Shown piece after piece: positions 9,529-18,887 of a stretch of DNA of 64,000 nucleotides. The translations under genes were made by a program, and so were the position numbers. Source of the DNA: Cardinium hertigii_C (lineage in GTDB: Bacteria > Bacteroidota > Bacteroidia > Cytophagales > Amoebophilaceae); NCBI RefSeq assembly GCF_050864855.1, contig NZ_JBOZWW010000058.1, positions 83,205 through 147,204 of the forward strand. Direction: 5' to 3'. Every line of letters begins with the position of its first letter. Position 1 is the first letter of the stretch. The notes below the pieces were generated by a model that was not told where the DNA came from, made no database searches, and saw only the letters and a list, made by a program, of their open reading frames with translations.

Positions 9529-10653
9529 TTACTTTATATAAAGCTGCTTGAGCAAATCAACTGTTTTTTTAACTTCTGAAAAAGTAGTATTTTTACTAAA
9601 AGAGAAACGTATCGCATGGTTGTTTTCTTTTTTCAAAGCCGCTACAACCGCCGAACCTATAGCACTACCACTTGTACAAGCACTGCCTGTAGAAGCAGCT
9701 ATCCCATGAATATCTAAATGATAGACCACCATATCGCGCCCGTCCGAGTCAGGCAATGAAATATTTAATAGGTTGGGACTGCTTTGGGTTAAGCTTGCAC
9801 TCTGTCCATTAAAGGTTACATCAGGCATATCTGTTTTCAATAACTCGATCATATACTGTTTAATAGCCAATAAATGTGCTACTACTTTTGTTTTATGCGC
9901 AAAAGCCATTTCCAATGCTTTGGCCATGCCAACAATATAAGCCACATTTTCAGTCCCTCCACGCATATTTAACTCTTGCCCCCCTCCCGTAATCAGTGGT
10001 GCAACGGATACTGTAGCATCTATATAGACAAAGCCAATCCCTTTGGGTCCATGTATTTTATGGGCAGAACCAAGGGCAAGGTGGCAAGACTGGAAGTCAG
10101 CAAGGCCGCAATAGATGCTTTGAATGGTATCAGAATGAAAATAGGCCCCATATGCCTTACAAAGCTGTCCGATGGCTACGACGTCTGTTAGATTACCTAT
10201 TTCATGATTGACCCGCATAAAGCTGACCAAAGCATGGGGATGGTCTTTTAACCATTGGGCTACTTCATCCAAGCTAAAGCCCCCGTCTTGGTCTACCTGG
10301 ACATAGGATAAGGTAATCTTACCCTGTCTGGCCAAGGTTTCTAGAGGCATCCGAACCGAAAGATGCTCTAAGGGAGCAGTCAACACATGGGCAATTTGCA
10401 TCGCCTCTATAACACCCCTTAAGAGCATATTGTTCCCCTCTGTACCACCAGAGGTAAAGAAGATTTCAGAAGGTGTCACATCGAATAAGGAGGCTATTTT
10501 TTTTCTAGCTTTTTCAATTGCTGCTTTCGCACGGCAGCCATAACGATGTACAGAAGAAGGATTGCCACAAAAATGGGCCATATAAGGCAGCATGCTATCC
10601 AATACGGCTGGATCTAATGGCGTAGTAGCGGCATGATCTAAGTAGATATCCAT
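9529..10653 (-). CDS. cysteine desulfurase, IscS/NifS family
   Basis: This PLP enzyme removes sulfur from cysteine as a persulfide for Fe-S clusters and tRNA thiolation. The 374-residue protein starts with the family hallmark YLDHAATTPLDP. The PLP Schiff-base Lys is K199 (GSAHKIHGPKGIGF), the Asp that pairs with the PLP ring is in HSDTIQS (D175), and the active-site Cys is C326 in STGSACTSG. Class I (NifS/IscS-like) is favoured over SufS because the catalytic loop carries the GSACTSG form. It is the last of a minus-strand run (ligA, DUF6913, this gene), 67 bp after the DUF6913 stop. Function is secure; the exact symbol (iscS or nifS) is not. Confidence 0.93.
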   Translation of the reverse strand: MDIYLDHAATTPLDPAVLDSMLPYMAHFCGNPSSVHRYGCRAKAAIEKARKKIASLFDVTPSEIFFTSGGTEGNNMLLRGVIEAMQIAHVLTAPLEHLSVRMPLETLARQGKITLSYVQVDQDGGFSLDEVAQWLKDHPHALVSFMRVNHEIGNLTDVVAIGQLCKAYGAYFHSDTIQSIYCGLADFQSCHLALGSAHKIHGPKGIGFVYIDATVSVAPLITGGGQELNMRGGTENVAYIVGMAKALEMAFAHKTKVVAHLLAIKQYMIELLKTDMPDVTFNGQSASLTQSSPNLLNISLPDSDGRDMVVYHLDIHGIAASTGSACTSGSAIGSAVVAALKKENNHAIRFSFSKNTTFSEVKKTVDLLKQLYIK

Positions 10654-10720
10654 AATAAAGTATATAAGCCAGGTGGGTCAGTAAACGAATGGTACTTTCT
10701 ATCATCCTCGGGTAACTTTA

Positions 10721-11275
10721 TCATTGCCCTTCCATACATCCCGTATAGTGCAACATCTGACTGGCCAATCTTTTGATGTCTTCGATCGGAGTGGTTCGAT
10801 TTACTTTGACCATTACTTCAAAGAAATTCCTGCACATAGAATCAAAATGACCCACACGGCATTTGGCATGATGGTGGACTAGAATAGATGCCAAGACGGG
10901 ATGGACCGTCAAATCTAAGTAAAACAAATAATCAAAAGAACTTTTTATAAACTTTTGTATGCGGTCACTTTTTGCCTTCCCTAAAATAGTAATGGCATGA
11001 TGGTCAAAAGCATAGCGCAAATGGCTACTGGTATGGATACGGTCTTTATGTGTAGTGTAACAAAGCACACTGACTTGCTTATCCAAATTTTTTAAATCTC
11101 GAATAAAACGTTGTACCACCTCATGCTTGGCAGGACTTTCATAACTATACAATACGCCTATAGTGGTTGCTTGCTTCAACCCCACATTGCTGCGCGCCAC
11201 CGTCTTATTTTTTGCGGCCAAACGGGTCACAACGGCTAAAATAAAAAGCTTTGCACGTAAGTATAAATGCATCAT
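10721..11275 (-). CDS. DUF6913 family protein
   Basis: A 184-residue protein of the type found widely in Bacteroidota and named DUF6913. After a short basic N-terminal helix the core begins at about residue 37 (TIGVLYSYESPAKHEVVQRF) and continues through FDYLFYLDLTVHPVLASILV and CRVGHFDS, the conserved stretches I associate with that family. No function is established. Its ATG overlaps the ligA stop by 4 bp, so it is probably translated by coupling with ligA. No signal peptide is seen. Confidence 0.65.
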   Translation of the reverse strand: MMHLYLRAKLFILAVVTRLAAKNKTVARSNVGLKQATTIGVLYSYESPAKHEVVQRFIRDLKNLDKQVSVLCYTTHKDRIHTSSHLRYAFDHHAITILGKAKSDRIQKFIKSSFDYLFYLDLTVHPVLASILVHHHAKCRVGHFDSMCRNFFEVMVKVNRTTPIEDIKRLASQMLHYTGCMEGQ

Positions 11276-13272
11276 GCCATCATCTTTATAAACTCAACTT
11301 CCTCCAAAATGGGAATGCCCCATTCCATGGCCTTCGCCAACTTGGATGGACCAACTTTAGTGCCTGCTACGAAATAATCCACCTTAGTAGAAACAGCAGG
11401 CAATACCCTCCCTCCTGCTTCTTCTATTAATTTAGTACATTCTTCCCTTGTAAATTTTTGAAAAGTACCCGATATAACAAAGTTTTTTGAAGCAAATGGC
11501 AACAAAGTATCCACAGGCTCCGGCAGCGCAAACTGCACCCCCGCAGCTTGAAGCGCATGAAGCATGGTTTGTTGGTAAGGATCCTGGAGGTAACCCAGTA
11601 TACTCTGCACAATCTTCTCTCCAATATCTGGTAGCTGCAATAGCTCCTCTTCGGTAGCCTCTTGCAACCGCTCCATAGACCTAAAGTGTAGTGCTAATTT
11701 CCTGGCTACCGTTTCTCCTACATGCTGAATACCCAAGGCAAACAATACCCGATCAAAAGGTCTTGTTTTGGAGGCTTGAATATGAGCCAATAATTTTTGC
11801 GTGGATAGCGTTTGAAAGCCCTCTAAGCCATTGACCGCATCATAAGGCAATGTATACAAATCTGCTGCCGTTTGGACCAATTTGGCCTCCAATAAAGCAT
11901 CAACTGTTTTAGGGCCCAAGGTATCAATATCCATCGCTTTCCGATGGGCAAAATGGAGTAAAGTACCCTTTAACTGGGGCAAACAGTGCTGCTTATTGGG
12001 ACAGTAGTAGGCAACAACTCCTGCTGCCCGGTGGAGTAATGTCCCACAAGCAGGGCAAGAAGAGATAAAACGAATAGGTTGACCATCCCTATGGCGACGG
12101 GCCCTATCTACTCCCACAACCTTGGGAATAATTTCCCCACCTTTTTCAATAAAAACCGTATCGCCCAAACAAAGATCAAGTCTAGCCAACGCATCTGCAT
12201 TGTACAAAGAAGCACGACGGACCATGGTGCCTGCCAATGGAACTGGAGTAAAATGGGCAACTGGCGTCACTATTCCCGTTCTGCCTAGCTGAAAAGTTAC
12301 CCCTTCTAAGATAGAGGATGCACTTTCTGGTTGATATTTATAGGCAATGGCCCAACGTGGCGATTTGGCAGTTGTACCCATTCTATCTTGTTGATCCAAC
12401 GTATTTACCTTGATCACGATTCCATCGACCTCAACTGGTAAATCTTTTTTATGCCACGCACAATAACGGACATACTCCATTATTTCCATACCATTGCGAC
12501 ATACCTTATAGGTAGGTGGCACAGAAAAACCCAAGGCAGCCAGTACCGCCAAGGCCGCTTGTTGCGTAGGACAAGTATAGGATGACCCATACAAACCATA
12601 CCCATAAAATGCCAACTGACGATCTTTCACCCCCTCTACATCCAATGCCTTTAAGGTACCAGCTGTAATATTACGGGGATTGGCCCACAAAGGCTCACCT
12701 TTTGCCTTGCGTGCACGATTTAACGCTTTAAAAACTGCCTTAGACATAAAGGCTTCGCCACGCACCTCAAATGGATCAGATGGCACACCTCGAATGTTTT
12801 GGGGTAAGGGCAAACATTGGGCCACATGGCGTGTGACATCATCACCTTTTTCACCATCGCCCCGTGTCACCACACGTACCAAACGGCCCTTTTCATAAAG
12901 GATGCTTAGTGCTACACCATCTATTTTAGGTTCGCATACAAAATCTACCGTCTCATTTGGAAACATTTTTTTTACCCTTTCCACAAATTGCATCACCTCT
13001 ATTTCTGAATAGGTTTTAGCCAAAGAGCGCATAGGCGTCTGGTGGTACACCACTTCAAAACCCTTGGAAGGTTGTTCTCCAACTACTTCAGTGGGAGAGT
13101 TAGAACATTTTAAATGAGGATGGGCCTCCTCCAATCGCGTCAACTGTTCCAACAATTGGTCATATGCATAATCAGAAATTTCAGAAATTCCCTTTTGAAA
13201 ATAACATTCATTGTAGTACCCAATTAAATCTACCAAACGTTTGATTTCCTTACTGATATCAGATGGTTTCAT
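11272..13272 (-). CDS. ligA: NAD-dependent DNA ligase
   Basis: LigA seals nicks during replication and repair using NAD+. The 666-residue protein has the full set: the Ia NAD-binding domain, the adenylation domain with the lysine nucleophile in EPKIDG (K116), an OB fold, a four-Cys zinc finger (CPACG then CPNKQHC, about 405-430), helix-hairpin-helix repeats (LEGFQTLS, LQLPDIGEKIVQSILGYL) and a C-terminal BRCT domain (about 590-665: FVISGTFQKFTREECTKLIE). Length matches the family (about 670). It is the first gene of a minus-strand run and overlaps DUF6913 by 4 bp. Confidence 0.98.
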   Translation of the reverse strand: MKPSDISKEIKRLVDLIGYYNECYFQKGISEISDYAYDQLLEQLTRLEEAHPHLKCSNSPTEVVGEQPSKGFEVVYHQTPMRSLAKTYSEIEVMQFVERVKKMFPNETVDFVCEPKIDGVALSILYEKGRLVRVVTRGDGEKGDDVTRHVAQCLPLPQNIRGVPSDPFEVRGEAFMSKAVFKALNRARKAKGEPLWANPRNITAGTLKALDVEGVKDRQLAFYGYGLYGSSYTCPTQQAALAVLAALGFSVPPTYKVCRNGMEIMEYVRYCAWHKKDLPVEVDGIVIKVNTLDQQDRMGTTAKSPRWAIAYKYQPESASSILEGVTFQLGRTGIVTPVAHFTPVPLAGTMVRRASLYNADALARLDLCLGDTVFIEKGGEIIPKVVGVDRARRHRDGQPIRFISSCPACGTLLHRAAGVVAYYCPNKQHCLPQLKGTLLHFAHRKAMDIDTLGPKTVDALLEAKLVQTAADLYTLPYDAVNGLEGFQTLSTQKLLAHIQASKTRPFDRVLFALGIQHVGETVARKLALHFRSMERLQEATEEELLQLPDIGEKIVQSILGYLQDPYQQTMLHALQAAGVQFALPEPVDTLLPFASKNFVISGTFQKFTREECTKLIEEAGGRVLPAVSTKVDYFVAGTKVGPSKLAKAMEWGIPILEEVEFIKMMA

Positions 13273-13330
13273 AGGCTATGCACTCCATATTATAAACTGA
13301 ACCTATTTTTTGTAGCGCCCAACCAACCCA

Positions 13331-14059
13331 CTATAATACACATTCCACCAATGCCGCCAATCCAGCCCCAAGTACACTAACCCATAAAGTAAACTGGTTC
13401 GAATGATGATTGGGACTCGCTTCAAAAAGCATAGTAGCTGAAATGTACAAAAAATTACCGGTTACAATAGCAGATAATACAACACTACCTCCATCAGAAA
13501 TATAATGATGGGCATAGCTACTCAGCCACAACCCTACTGGAGAAGCCAAAGCAAATAGCACCAAATAACGTAGCATGCGTCTAATAGATAGGTTAAAACC
13601 ACGCAACACACTGGTTAAAGCAAAAGCCTCCAGAAACTTATGGAGCATCATACCGAATAAAAGCCCTTTTTGGGCAGCATGGCCAGGGTGACCATGGGCT
13701 AAAAGGGTACCATCTAATAGCGCATGCAATGCAATAGAAGTTAAAAACGAAAACATTTTATAATCCTTTAGGCAAGCATGGCCTGAAGTTGGGGCCATAG
13801 AATGGCCATGCTCCACACCAGCGGTAAAGGTTTCAATAAAACGCTGCAAAAAAAATCCAATCATCATACACCCTCCTACATACAGAGGCACTACCTTAGA
13901 CAGAAAAAGCTCAGGCATTAAATGCAAGAAAGTATTGGCCAATAAGTACCCTCCCGAAAAAGTTAGCAAGCATGGTAAAACCCGCATCGAACACTGTGTA
14001 ACCACCAAAAGGCCACCTAGTAATGCGGAAAAAAAAAGTGCAAAAAACTCGATAATCAT
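13331..14059 (-). CDS. ZIP family divalent metal transporter
   Basis: A polytopic membrane protein of the ZIP (ZRT/IRT-like) family that probably imports zinc or other divalent metals. Seven to eight hydrophobic helices are visible. The conserved helix IV/V region shows histidines in LTSIALHALLDGTL and MLHKFLEAFALTSVL, and a His-rich loop (VEHGHSMAPTSGHA) precedes it, as usual in ZIP proteins. I start at the ATG at 14059 (MIIEFFALFFSALLGG), which places the first membrane helix at the N-terminus as in relatives. A longer form from 14122 would overlap rsmH by 11 bp and add 21 polar residues. It lies directly after rsmH on the same strand. Confidence 0.82.
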   Translation of the reverse strand: MIIEFFALFFSALLGGLLVVTQCSMRVLPCLLTFSGGYLLANTFLHLMPELFLSKVVPLYVGGCMMIGFFLQRFIETFTAGVEHGHSMAPTSGHACLKDYKMFSFLTSIALHALLDGTLLAHGHPGHAAQKGLLFGMMLHKFLEAFALTSVLRGFNLSIRRMLRYLVLFALASPVGLWLSSYAHHYISDGGSVVLSAIVTGNFLYISATMLFEASPNHHSNQFTLWVSVLGAGLAALVECVL

Positions 14060-14111
14060 TATCAATCCATGATGGTTAAAAAGACCGTGGATATCGATTC
14101 GTTGCATAACG

Positions 14112-15035
14112 TTATGCCACACGTACCGCTATCCGTAACCGTGCGCTTCGCGCACGATTGTTTCTATTTACCTCCTCTATAGAGGGCATAAAAGGTTTTT
14201 TTTGTAGCGGAACAAAAGGACGCAATAGATTGCCATACCCATCCTGTTCTATCTTGCCCCATACATTACCTGTATTAAAAAAGTTCTTAACCAATCGATC
14301 CTCTAAAGAATGATAGGCAATAATGGCCAAACGCCCTTTCGGTTTAATACATTCAACACTACGCTTTAGTAGTTCCTCTAATGCAACAAGCTCATTATTT
14401 ACTTCAATACGAATGGCTTGAAACACCCTTGCAAGATACTGATTTACTTTTATTTTAGGCGCGAATGGTTCAAGAATAGTTCTTAACTGATGGGTCGTTA
14501 GAATGGGTGCACGCTTGCGTGCCTGTATAATAGCTTCAGCAACGGCCATCGCGCCTACTATTTCCCCATAACCATTCAATACATCAGCCAATTGTTCTAC
14601 TGTATAGCTATTGACTATATGCTGAGCCGAATAAAGAGCATTTGGATCCATTCTCATATCCAGTGTACCATCAAAACGAGTAGAAAAACCACGTTCTGGC
14701 GTATCTATTTGGTAAGAAGAAGTGCCTAAATCTGCTAAGATACCATCTAGTTGTGCAATACCGTAAAAATTTATAAACTCCTTCACAAAACGAAACGATG
14801 CCCTAATAAAAGTTAAAGGTTTACCAGCAAACGATTGGGCCATTTTAGCAGCTGCTGGGTCCTTATCAAAGGCAAATAAATGGCCACTAGATAGGGATTC
14901 GACTATTCTTTTCGCATGGCCTCCTCCTCCAAAAGTAAGGTCAGCATAGTGGCCTGTTGGTACTATAGACAAGCCCTGCACCACCTGATCTGGCATGACT
15001 GGTATATGATAGGGCTCTGAAACAGTTGTAACCAT
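14112..15035 (-). CDS. rsmH: 16S rRNA (cytosine1402-N4)-methyltransferase
   Basis: RsmH (MraW) methylates N4 of C1402 in the 16S rRNA decoding centre using SAM. The 307-residue protein begins HIPVMPDQVVQGL and has the SAM loop DLTFGGGGHAKRI (about 33-45). Further motifs are LADLGTSSYQID, GFSTRFDGTLDMRMD and AIIAYHSLEDRLVKNFF, all diagnostic. The insertion domain between strands is present and the length is typical. In many bacteria rsmH heads the dcw cell-division cluster; here mraY is 36 kb away and no ftsL or ftsI follows, so that cluster is broken up. Confidence 0.97.
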   Translation of the reverse strand: MVTTVSEPYHIPVMPDQVVQGLSIVPTGHYADLTFGGGGHAKRIVESLSSGHLFAFDKDPAAAKMAQSFAGKPLTFIRASFRFVKEFINFYGIAQLDGILADLGTSSYQIDTPERGFSTRFDGTLDMRMDPNALYSAQHIVNSYTVEQLADVLNGYGEIVGAMAVAEAIIQARKRAPILTTHQLRTILEPFAPKIKVNQYLARVFQAIRIEVNNELVALEELLKRSVECIKPKGRLAIIAYHSLEDRLVKNFFNTGNVWGKIEQDGYGNLLRPFVPLQKKPFMPSIEEVNRNNRARSARLRIAVRVA

Positions 15036-15454
15036 ATATCAAAAATTGTAAACTTTAAATGTTTTACAAAAATAAAATATTTAGCGCATTTTTAAATACA
15101 AATAAACTAGTACAGGACATCTTAGTGGTTATGAACATATACATTAGACCCGTATAAAACATTGCAACCTAAATAAATTTTGAGTACATCTTGTAGAACA
15201 GGTAAATCTATATTAGATCAAAGAATCTGAGCAAAAGTGTTTTTTTGCAATTTTAGTAATTATTTTGTAATAATACATATATATTGTATGCATTCGTTTT
15301 GAAAAGTTACTATTGCTATAAGTGTTTATTTTTTGCGCTTGGAAGGATAACTTCGTAACTTTAAGAACAGAAAATTTACTTTAAGGGTAAACCTTAATCT
15401 TGAAAAGATAAGCTTATAGATCGGGTTAACCTGACAATTTTTTGATTGTATCAA
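15036..15454. promoter_or_regulatory. divergent intergenic region between rsmH and the RelA/SpoT homolog
   Basis: About 420 bp of AT-rich DNA separate two genes that are read away from each other, so promoters for both must lie here. I see no convincing Bacteroidota -33/-7 pair, tRNA or ORF with database-like features. Several A/T runs and the repeated ATACATATATATTGTAT-like stretch near 15275-15290 are present. Nothing more can be supported. Confidence 0.4.
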
Positions 15455-16573
15455 ATGATAAAAAAACATGAAATTCCTGATGTAAATAATTGGGATTTAC
15501 ATCAGCTTGCAAGAGCCGTAAGCAAAGATCCAAATGATACCCAACAAGCTTGGTCTACCATTCAAGCAGCATATGAATGGGCAGAGCAGTTTGAAACAAA
15601 AATGGATAAAGCAATATCCAAACGTTGTGTAAAAGATTCGCTACAAGTAGCCATGATTGCTGCTACAGAGATGTTTTTAGATCTTCCTACCGTTATAGTT
15701 GCCCTCTTAACACCAGCTTTTTTAACAAAATTTATTGAAAAAGAAGCTGTTGAAAAGCATTTTGGTTTAAAAACAGCTTCTATACTACAGGAATTGGCCC
15801 TGTTAAAAGATTACAGATTACGCAACGATACCATTCGTAACTATCCGAATCATCCTGACATAAATTGCCACCATATTTTAGCCATTTTGCTACAAATTTG
15901 TGACATTATGCACCTACATTGTAGTGGCATAACATTTGAAAATGTCGATACAGAATTGGTCCCTTCTAACACCCAACTGCTACTGGAGCTCAAACATTTT
16001 TATATCCCATTATCGCATAGAATGCGGTTATATGATATTCAAACTAAGTTGGCAGATTTTTGGTTAAAACATACAGATACATTGAGTTACTATGCCATTA
16101 CCGCCAAGCTTGGAATGACTAAAATAAAAAGACAGCAAAAATTAAATCTTGTTGCTGAAGAAGTGCAAGCAGCTGTAAAAGAACGCGGTATTGATTTTAT
16201 TATAAAAAAACGGATTAAATCGGTTTATTCTATTTGGCATAAAATTCAAAAACTAAAAATTGATTTTGATCAAGTCCATGACCTTACGGCTATTAGAATT
16301 ATATTAACCAATATGGATGGTAAAACATTGCAAGAAGAAAAAGTAGCTTGTTGGAAAATACTTAGTATTATTAGTAATCTGTACAAACCAATATGCAATA
16401 TTATGCGGGATTGGATCAGTATACCAAGAGATAGTAGATATGAGTCACTCCACCTTACCTTTGAAACCTATAAATATGGGCAATTAGAGATACAAATACG
16501 TACAGAGCGCATGGACTATATAGCAGAATATGGTGAGGCAGCACACTGGAAATATAAGTATACCAACCTATAA
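15455..16573 (+). CDS. short RelA/SpoT homolog with degenerate HD domain and a synthetase domain
   Basis: The N-terminal ~200 residues follow the RelA/SpoT HD fold (MIAATEMFLDLPTVIVALL, EKHFGLKTASILQELALL, ILLQICDI), but the HD pair is Thr-Pro in ALLTPAFL. The (p)ppGpp synthetase half is clear: RIKSVYSIWHKIQ, FDQVHDLTAIRI (metal Asp kept), RYESLHL, LEIQIRT (catalytic Glu kept) and AEYGEAAHWKYK. The Lys of the usual NPK..GY loop is Arg here (IPRDSRYES). The protein stops right after AHWKYKYTNL, so the TGS, helical and ACT regulatory domains of long RelA/SpoT enzymes are absent. Predicted role: alarmone synthesis without hydrolysis, but activity is not certain. I chose the ATG at 15455; a TTG lies 9 bp upstream. 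Confidence 0.82.
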   Translation: MIKKHEIPDVNNWDLHQLARAVSKDPNDTQQAWSTIQAAYEWAEQFETKMDKAISKRCVKDSLQVAMIAATEMFLDLPTVIVALLTPAFLTKFIEKEAVEKHFGLKTASILQELALLKDYRLRNDTIRNYPNHPDINCHHILAILLQICDIMHLHCSGITFENVDTELVPSNTQLLLELKHFYIPLSHRMRLYDIQTKLADFWLKHTDTLSYYAITAKLGMTKIKRQQKLNLVAEEVQAAVKERGIDFIIKKRIKSVYSIWHKIQKLKIDFDQVHDLTAIRIILTNMDGKTLQEEKVACWKILSIISNLYKPICNIMRDWISIPRDSRYESLHLTFETYKYGQLEIQIRTERMDYIAEYGEAAHWKYKYTNL

Positions 16574-16639
16574 TCACCTATCAACCACAAGTGTATACCA
16601 TTTGATTTTCCAGCTATTTTATTAAAAAACACCCCATTT

Positions 16640-17698
16640 ATGGTAAATCTTTCTTTCGTTTACCCGCTTTTTTGGTTCAAAACAAAGCGACAGTGGCGAT
16701 GCATGATTGGAATTGGGTTTTTAATTTGCGTTAGCTTATATGCAATACTGGCCTTTCCTAACACACACGCACCCAGTCGGTTGCTGATCATTCCAAAGGG
16801 ATGTACCCGTTACCAACTCAAAAGCAAACTAGAACATGAAGGATATATAAAAAATGGAACCACTTTTTTATGGGCAACCTACTTATTGAGGTATTATCCT
16901 GAACATAGGCCTGGTCAATACCGAATAATGGATAATATGGACAATTGGCATATGATTAAAGTGCTACGTGGTGGCATGCAACATCCCGTTAAGCTTACTT
17001 TTTCTACTGCGGCCAATAAAGCTTCCTTAATAGATCAGCTGGTCCGTCCTATAGGGATCACCAAGGAACCACTATCAGCACTGCTACATGATGCAGAAAA
17101 GTTATCAGTCTATGGCTTTACGCCAGAAAATGTATTAACTATGTTTATTCCAGATACCTACGAAGTATACTGGACCATTACAGCAGAACAGTTGCTATCA
17201 AAAATCCATCTGGTTTACCAACGTTTTTGGGATACAATACGTCTGAATCAAGCGAAAAAAATAGGCTTATCTCCAATAGAAGTTTCTATTTTAGCCTCTA
17301 TCGTTCAAGCAGAAACAAACGACCCACAAGAAGCTGCTAAGATTGCAGGCGTCTATTTAAATAGACTCAAACGCCATATGCCCCTTCAATCTTGTCCAAT
17401 GCTTGTCTATGCGCTAAAAGAAAAGCAATGCAGTATTAAAAGAGTCTTACAACAGGATACCTATATCGATTCTCCCTATAATTCCTATCGTAGAAAAGGG
17501 TTGCCACCTGGACCTATTGGTTTGCCTAACGTAGCAATGATTGACGCCGTATTGAATTATATACCACATGATTACCTTTTCTTTTCAGCAAAAGAAGATT
17601 TTTCAGGCTTGCATTATTTTGCCCGTTCTTATAGAGAACATTTAAAAAACGCTAATAAATATAGCAAAGCACTGAATAAGCTAAAAATTATGCGTTAA
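16640..17698 (+). CDS. mltG: endolytic murein transglycosylase MltG
   Basis: MltG cuts nascent peptidoglycan strands near the inner membrane and helps end glycan polymerisation. The 352-residue protein has one N-terminal membrane helix (about 22-36, GIGFLICVSLYAILAF). A LysM-like segment follows (IIPKGCTRYQLKSKLEHEGY), then the YceG catalytic domain with SILASIVQAETNDPQEAAKI (catalytic Glu in IVQAE), AGVYLNRLKRHMPLQSCP and NSYRRKGLPPGPIGLPN. Length is typical. It starts 66 bp after the RelA/SpoT homolog on the same strand. Together with mraY and mreB it argues that some peptidoglycan metabolism remains. Confidence 0.93.
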   Translation: MVNLSFVYPLFWFKTKRQWRCMIGIGFLICVSLYAILAFPNTHAPSRLLIIPKGCTRYQLKSKLEHEGYIKNGTTFLWATYLLRYYPEHRPGQYRIMDNMDNWHMIKVLRGGMQHPVKLTFSTAANKASLIDQLVRPIGITKEPLSALLHDAEKLSVYGFTPENVLTMFIPDTYEVYWTITAEQLLSKIHLVYQRFWDTIRLNQAKKIGLSPIEVSILASIVQAETNDPQEAAKIAGVYLNRLKRHMPLQSCPMLVYALKEKQCSIKRVLQQDTYIDSPYNSYRRKGLPPGPIGLPNVAMIDAVLNYIPHDYLFFSAKEDFSGLHYFARSYREHLKNANKYSKALNKLKIMR

Positions 17699-17792
17699 AG
17701 CCAAGTAGCAACATCGTCTATATCTGTTCGGCTTCTATAGCAAGAAGCAGTTTGCAGGTTTACAGAACCATTCTATATTCCAACAGATACCG

Positions 17793-17849
17793 CATATAGC
17801 GCGGGTTTATAGCTAAATCTAATAGATTAACTACAGACCCGCATATATG
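17793..17849. terminator. hairpin between convergent genes
   Basis: CATATA..GCGGGT (17793-17806) pairs with ACCCGCATATATG (17837-17849). A smaller inner stem AATCT/AGATT lies inside the loop. It sits between the 3' ends of mltG and the minus-strand repeat protein and could terminate both. No clear T-run follows on either side, so the call is moderate. Confidence 0.4.
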
Positions 17850-17918
17850 GCACATTTTATATTGCTCCTATTCTACAACCGCCATGAAGGCCATGGACGC
17901 AATAGGAGGCCAACATGG

Positions 17919-18842
17919 TTACGCTACAGCTCTATTTTGATTTTGATCTTTATGCATACTACCAGATAGGCCTTCATCCCTATCATCATCCAGTGGTGTA
18001 TGTAGGGATAAAAAATAATTGGATGGCCTTTCCAGCGCATTCTCTGTCTCTTGAGAAAAACAATAACCATTATTTTGGTTATCCTCTTGTATTATAGAAT
18101 GGTTATCATCATTCTGAAGTTGATTGTTATCAACACAATCAGGCAATTCACTAAACAAATTTAGTGGTCCATCAAATGGTAGCTCATCAACAAAAGAATC
18201 TTCATCTTTATCTTTATCTTCATATTCATCTTGATCGGGATAGGTATTACTGCTTATATCAAAGGAATTATCCCAGGTACAATCAAAAGATTCATCTTCA
18301 TGACCGTCACAATCAGCCTCTTCTAACAGACCATCTGTTTGATTCGCTACACTAGAAGCTTCAGTATGTTCTTTCAGATCATCTGTTTGGATCGATATAC
18401 TAGACGTTTTAACATGTTCTTGCAGATCATCTGTTTGGATCGATATACTAGACGTTTTAACATGTTCTTGCAGATCATCTGTTTGGATCGATATACTAGA
18501 CGTTTTAACATGTTCTTGCAGATCATCTGTTTGGATCGATATACTAGACGTTTTAACATGTTCTTGCAGATCATCTGTAACCGCTACTATTGCTGCAGGC
18601 ATCTTACTTGGAGTTGAGTCAACTACTTGCTGTATAACAGGATTATAGATGGTTCTACTATTTTCTTCCTCTTTTATAGAAGAGGAGACACTAAAATGAT
18701 CCACTGATGGGTTATTTAATAATCTAAAATCAGGATCTAAACGATTTTGAATTGCTTTTGCATGAAAGTCATGCATACCTTTATTACAGTTAAAAGCAAA
18801 TAAAAATGTACCCATAGTAGATAAAAATAGGCTTTTGCGCAT
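17919..18842 (-). CDS. secreted acidic protein with 16-residue tandem repeats, unknown function
   Basis: No known family is recognised. From the ATG at 18842 the protein starts MRKSLFLSTMGTFLFAFNCN, a likely signal sequence; the Cys may be a weak lipoprotein site (AFNC is not a good lipobox). An upstream ATG at 18887 adds 15 residues and spoils the signal peptide. The mid-region carries four identical 16-residue units (TDDLQEHVKTSSISIQ) plus one diverged copy. A very acidic Asp/Glu-rich stretch follows, and an Asn/Gln/Asp-rich tail ends the protein. The composition suggests a disordered, exported protein, perhaps host-facing. It stands alone, with a long non-coding region upstream. Confidence 0.6.
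   Translation of the reverse strand: MRKSLFLSTMGTFLFAFNCNKGMHDFHAKAIQNRLDPDFRLLNNPSVDHFSVSSSIKEEENSRTIYNPVIQQVVDSTPSKMPAAIVAVTDDLQEHVKTSSISIQTDDLQEHVKTSSISIQTDDLQEHVKTSSISIQTDDLQEHVKTSSISIQTDDLKEHTEASSVANQTDGLLEEADCDGHEDESFDCTWDNSFDISSNTYPDQDEYEDKDKDEDSFVDELPFDGPLNLFSELPDCVDNNQLQNDDNHSIIQEDNQNNGYCFSQETENALERPSNYFLSLHTPLDDDRDEGLSGSMHKDQNQNRAVA
18339..18578. repeat. 48-bp tandem repeat array
   Basis: Four perfect 48-bp copies begin at 18387, 18435, 18483 and 18531 (each starting TTGGATCGATATACTAGACG). A diverged fifth copy lies at 18339-18386. The period is a multiple of three and encodes 16 residues of the secreted protein on the minus strand. Perfect identity implies recent expansion and probable copy-number variation between strains. 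Confidence 0.95.
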
Positions 18843-18887
18843 ACTTCCTTTGCATATTAATTTTGTTTTGTTTATATTGCGGTGCAT

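Noticed and set aside
18339..18578. Direct repeats considered as a CRISPR array
   Set aside because: Copies are contiguous with no spacers and are coding; no cas genes are nearby.
18339..18617. Plus-strand ORF with a repeated RYTRRFNMFLQIIC unit and a minus-strand ORF with KNMLKRLVYRSKQMI units
   Set aside because: Both are out-of-frame readings of the 48-bp repeat. A period divisible by three without stops keeps several frames open. Only the 17919-18842 frame has a signal peptide and extends beyond the repeats.
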